Positions 61,855-64,000 of a stretch of 64,000 nt of DNA are shown piece by piece. Both the position numbers and the translations under genes were made by a program. The notes under the pieces are model-generated. The model was not told the origin of the DNA. It did no database searches and saw only the letters and a program-made list of their open reading frames with translations. The stretch spans positions 1-64,000 of the forward strand of contig JAOTOL010001192.1 in the NCBI GenBank assembly GCA_034440575.1, given 5' to 3'. Source of the DNA: Imbricaverruca yamaguchii (taxonomy: Eukaryota; Arthropoda; Thecostraca; Neoverrucidae). Position 1 is the first letter of the stretch; every line of letters begins with the position of its first letter.

Positions 61855-62480
61855 CCGCTGTATATAATTTGGCCCCCGACGCGAATTTGTATGGCCCCAT
61901 TATGGAGTTTTTTTTAGCACCGAGAGCTATTTTTTTTCTGAGCCCGACGCATGTTTGTTGCTGAGCACCGACATGAGTTACCAGGGTCCGCTGCGCTTAG
62001 CTGAGGCCATGACGGAAATTGTGTTACCCTATATCAATTTGTTGAGGCCCCGGTGCGATTTTCGGGCCTCCGTGCTAATTCTCGTGGCCATCCTGTTTAT
62101 TTCTGGCACTCGACGCCACTTTTTGTGGCCTTAACGCTAATTTTTGGAGCCCAAGCAGGGTTAGGCGTCCCCGGTTGGAATTTCGGGCCCCGACGCCGGT
62201 TTTCGAGGTCCCGATGTCATTGTTTGGGTCCAAAGACCGCATTTTTTAATGGGCCCTACCACAATTTTTGGAGCATAGTGCACTTTATGTCTATCTGGGC
62301 ACCTGGACGCGAGTTTGTAGGCTCGAGATCAAGTTTTTTTTCAGCACCAGGCGTGATTTTTCGGAGACCAGCGTTATTTTTTCTGTACGCGCCTGCGGTC
62401 ACGACGGTAATTTTGTGACTTCAGGAGGGATTCTGTGGGGTCCCGCGCGATTTTCGGGCTTCTCGGCGGATTGTTTGTGA
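61855..62480 (+). repeat. Degenerate ~21-bp tandem array, third block, plus orientation
   Basis: About 27 units approximate GGCCCCGACGCGATTTTTCG, for example GGCCCCGGTGCGATTTTCG, GGCCCCGACGCCGGTTTTCG and GGGTCCCGCGCGATTTTCG. It is the same motif as 19681-20112 and 21446-21960 but on the other strand. The open frame at 62053-62418 is probably incidental. Confidence 0.72.
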
Positions 62481-63300
62481 GCCCTGCTGTGTGTGAGTTG
62501 TCCTGTCCTGCTGCTGTGTGAGTTTGTGAGTCCTGCTGTGTGTTTGCTAGAGTAAACAGATACTTCGCAGTGTGACTGGCACTACTGGCTGAAGCGCCAT
62601 TTTACACTCCCGTCCGCGGCCACGCTCGGAACTCAGCACAACTCAACTCGTGGCCCACCGCACCGCTGGCGTGAGCACTGACACGGGGTCACGGACGGCT
62701 CGACGGCGGCACTCCTGACCAAGACTTGGTGACGTACGACCATGGGCGTAGTTAGCGGGGAACGGGGGACTAGTCCCTCCCCCCCACCACACACACACTT
62801 TTCGGTGTTGTCACCTCTGACCGTAGAAAGGGGCTCCAAGCTGGCTATCAATCGACGCCCCTACGGGATGTTCAAGTGCACCTCCACTCTTTGAAATTTG
62901 CAACCGAAGGTACCTTTCTGGATACAAAATGCACCCACCCAGAGGAACCTGAGTGCACCTCTTCCCTAACGAAAAAAAAAACGCATTCTTGCACTTTCTC
63001 TATCGCTCCTACGCCTCGGCGCATGGCCATCGGCTTGACACTTGTGAATGCCAGACGAGTGCCTTGATGGTGCATGTGGTTGACGTGAACATCAGTACAG
63101 CAGAACAGTGGCACCACGGGTGACGTACAGCAGCAATACAGCAGCGGTACAGCAGCAGTACAGCAGAACAGTGGCACCACGTGTGACGCACAGCAGTGGT
63201 ACAGCAGAACAGTGGCACCACGGGTAAGCCCCAGAGTCCCCGGAAGGTGCGAGCAGTACGTGGGGAAGTGCCACGACTTGCCACATGCACCAACTTCTGT
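62481..63300. other. Unassigned sequence with short repeats
   Basis: TCCTGCTGTGTGTGAG-type repeats lie at 62480-62545. A CAGCAGAACAGTGGCACCAC unit recurs three times with short CAGCAGTA spacers at 63095-63225. No gene was recognised. Confidence 0.55.
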
Positions 63301-63305
63301 ATTAA

Positions 63306-63910
63306 TTGATTGTCAACTGTCAATTGAAAACAGACGGCGGTTGTGGATTCGTTGGTAGTTGTGTCATTCGTTCGCTTTCGCTGCCGGTAAATGATTCAGT
63401 GTGGTCTTCTGAACTGCTGGGGATCTTCAAAGCTATCTGCTATATTGCATGTTGTGATGATGCACTACACCTTGTTCTGACTGACTCTTTAAACGGTGTT
63501 TTGGGTTTGAAAGAGGTCTATCCATTTAGCCCCGCATCACAATTATCTTGTTTATTTTGCATCATGCTGCGAAAAGAGTGGTTTTGTGCTGAACCCTTGT
63601 ATCTCGTGGGGGTCCCTGGGGACGAATGCAACGTCACTCTGAGGCTAGACTGTTCAAGCTCCATGGACATGAATGCCTCCGCTTCCGGCCACCGACTAAT
63701 ACGGTGTTATTTCCACTTATGTGGTAAAAAGTGGCAGAGGAGCTGCGATGCATTACACAAGAACATATTGCCAAATTTAAGCCAAATCTTGGCTTAAATA
63801 TCGCTGCGCTGATTTCGAGCGTGGTACGTTCATGACGTCCACTCCTGTTTATTTTGTGATGAAGCATATGCCTTGCTATCCTGGAAAACGTGTACCACAA
63901 GCAGTGCGAC
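63306..63910 (+). mobile_element. LINE ORF2 C-terminal RNase H domain, degraded
   Basis: The 163-codon frame at 63306-63797 is an RNase H fold as found in I-group LINEs. KTDGG supplies the first acidic residue, SSELLGIFKAICYI the second, and VLTDSLNGVLGLKEVYPF the third. VGVPGDECNVTLRLD is a degraded version of the usual GxxGNExAD block. HRLIRCYFHLCGKKW then resembles the linker after RNase H. A C-x2-C (SCLFCDEAY) near 63845 may be the terminal zinc cluster in another frame. No reverse transcriptase precedes it. Confidence 0.72.
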
Positions 63911-64000
63911 AAGTGCTTCTGACTTTCTCATCTTAGAATGAGCTCGCAACGAATGTCGGACGTAAGAGTTGTCTTTTATTTATAGCAATTTTATGAGACG

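Overview
The window is nuclear DNA of an animal, probably an arthropod such as a crustacean or chelicerate. It has spliced genes with GT-AG introns, several families of decayed LINE retrotransposons, tRNA-derived SINEs and very long simple repeats. A short AACCT run (the TTAGG telomere type common in arthropods) agrees with this, but the species cannot be fixed by reading alone. About 4% of the window is recognisable host coding sequence; the rest is repeats or unassigned non-coding DNA.

Two host genes are convincing, and they converge. NDUFB9, the LYR-motif B22 subunit of mitochondrial complex I, lies on the plus strand in three exons (6908-7005, 7978-8120, 9382-9575), and the splice phases join into one 144-residue protein. 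ITFG1/TIP (LINKIN), a type I membrane protein with seven FG-GAP-like repeats, lies on the minus strand (14084-15859) as a single uninterrupted 591-codon frame. They have no evident functional link.

Layout: 1-6.2 kb holds two CR1-like LINE copies around a ~300-bp satellite, with the second copy split by an ~0.8-kb GATA array. 6.9-9.6 kb is NDUFB9. 10.9-11.7 kb is a third CR1-like copy. 14.1-15.9 kb is ITFG1. 16.1-19.0 kb is AT-rich and almost free of CpG. 19.6-22.1 kb carries degenerate ~21-bp arrays and a tandem ~360-bp duplication. 24.2-25.1 kb is a foldback element. 25.6-28.4 kb combines a possible TIR element with a decayed minus-strand LINE. 28.8-29.6 kb is a degenerate 16-bp array that reverses orientation midway. 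33.0-35.2 kb is a large inverted repeat around the remnant of an uncharacterised protein frame. 35.2-36.0 kb is a 23-bp minisatellite and 37.3-37.7 kb a CA array. 40.9-43.8 kb is a second satellite block with a minus-strand CR1-like copy. 45-60 kb is GC-rich, with minisatellites of 13, ~71, ~36, 11 and 10 bp, a further CR1-like piece and the 3' end of another LINE. 61.8-62.5 kb is a degenerate ~21-bp array in the opposite orientation, and 63.3-63.9 kb is a LINE RNase H domain.

The points most worth following are the 33.0-35.2 kb inverted repeat with its conserved-looking unknown protein, the 1.35-kb stretch with no CpG at all next to ITFG1, the two families of degenerate arrays, and the foldback element with a perfect 20-bp hairpin at its centre. 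No complete new system can be claimed from sequence reading alone.
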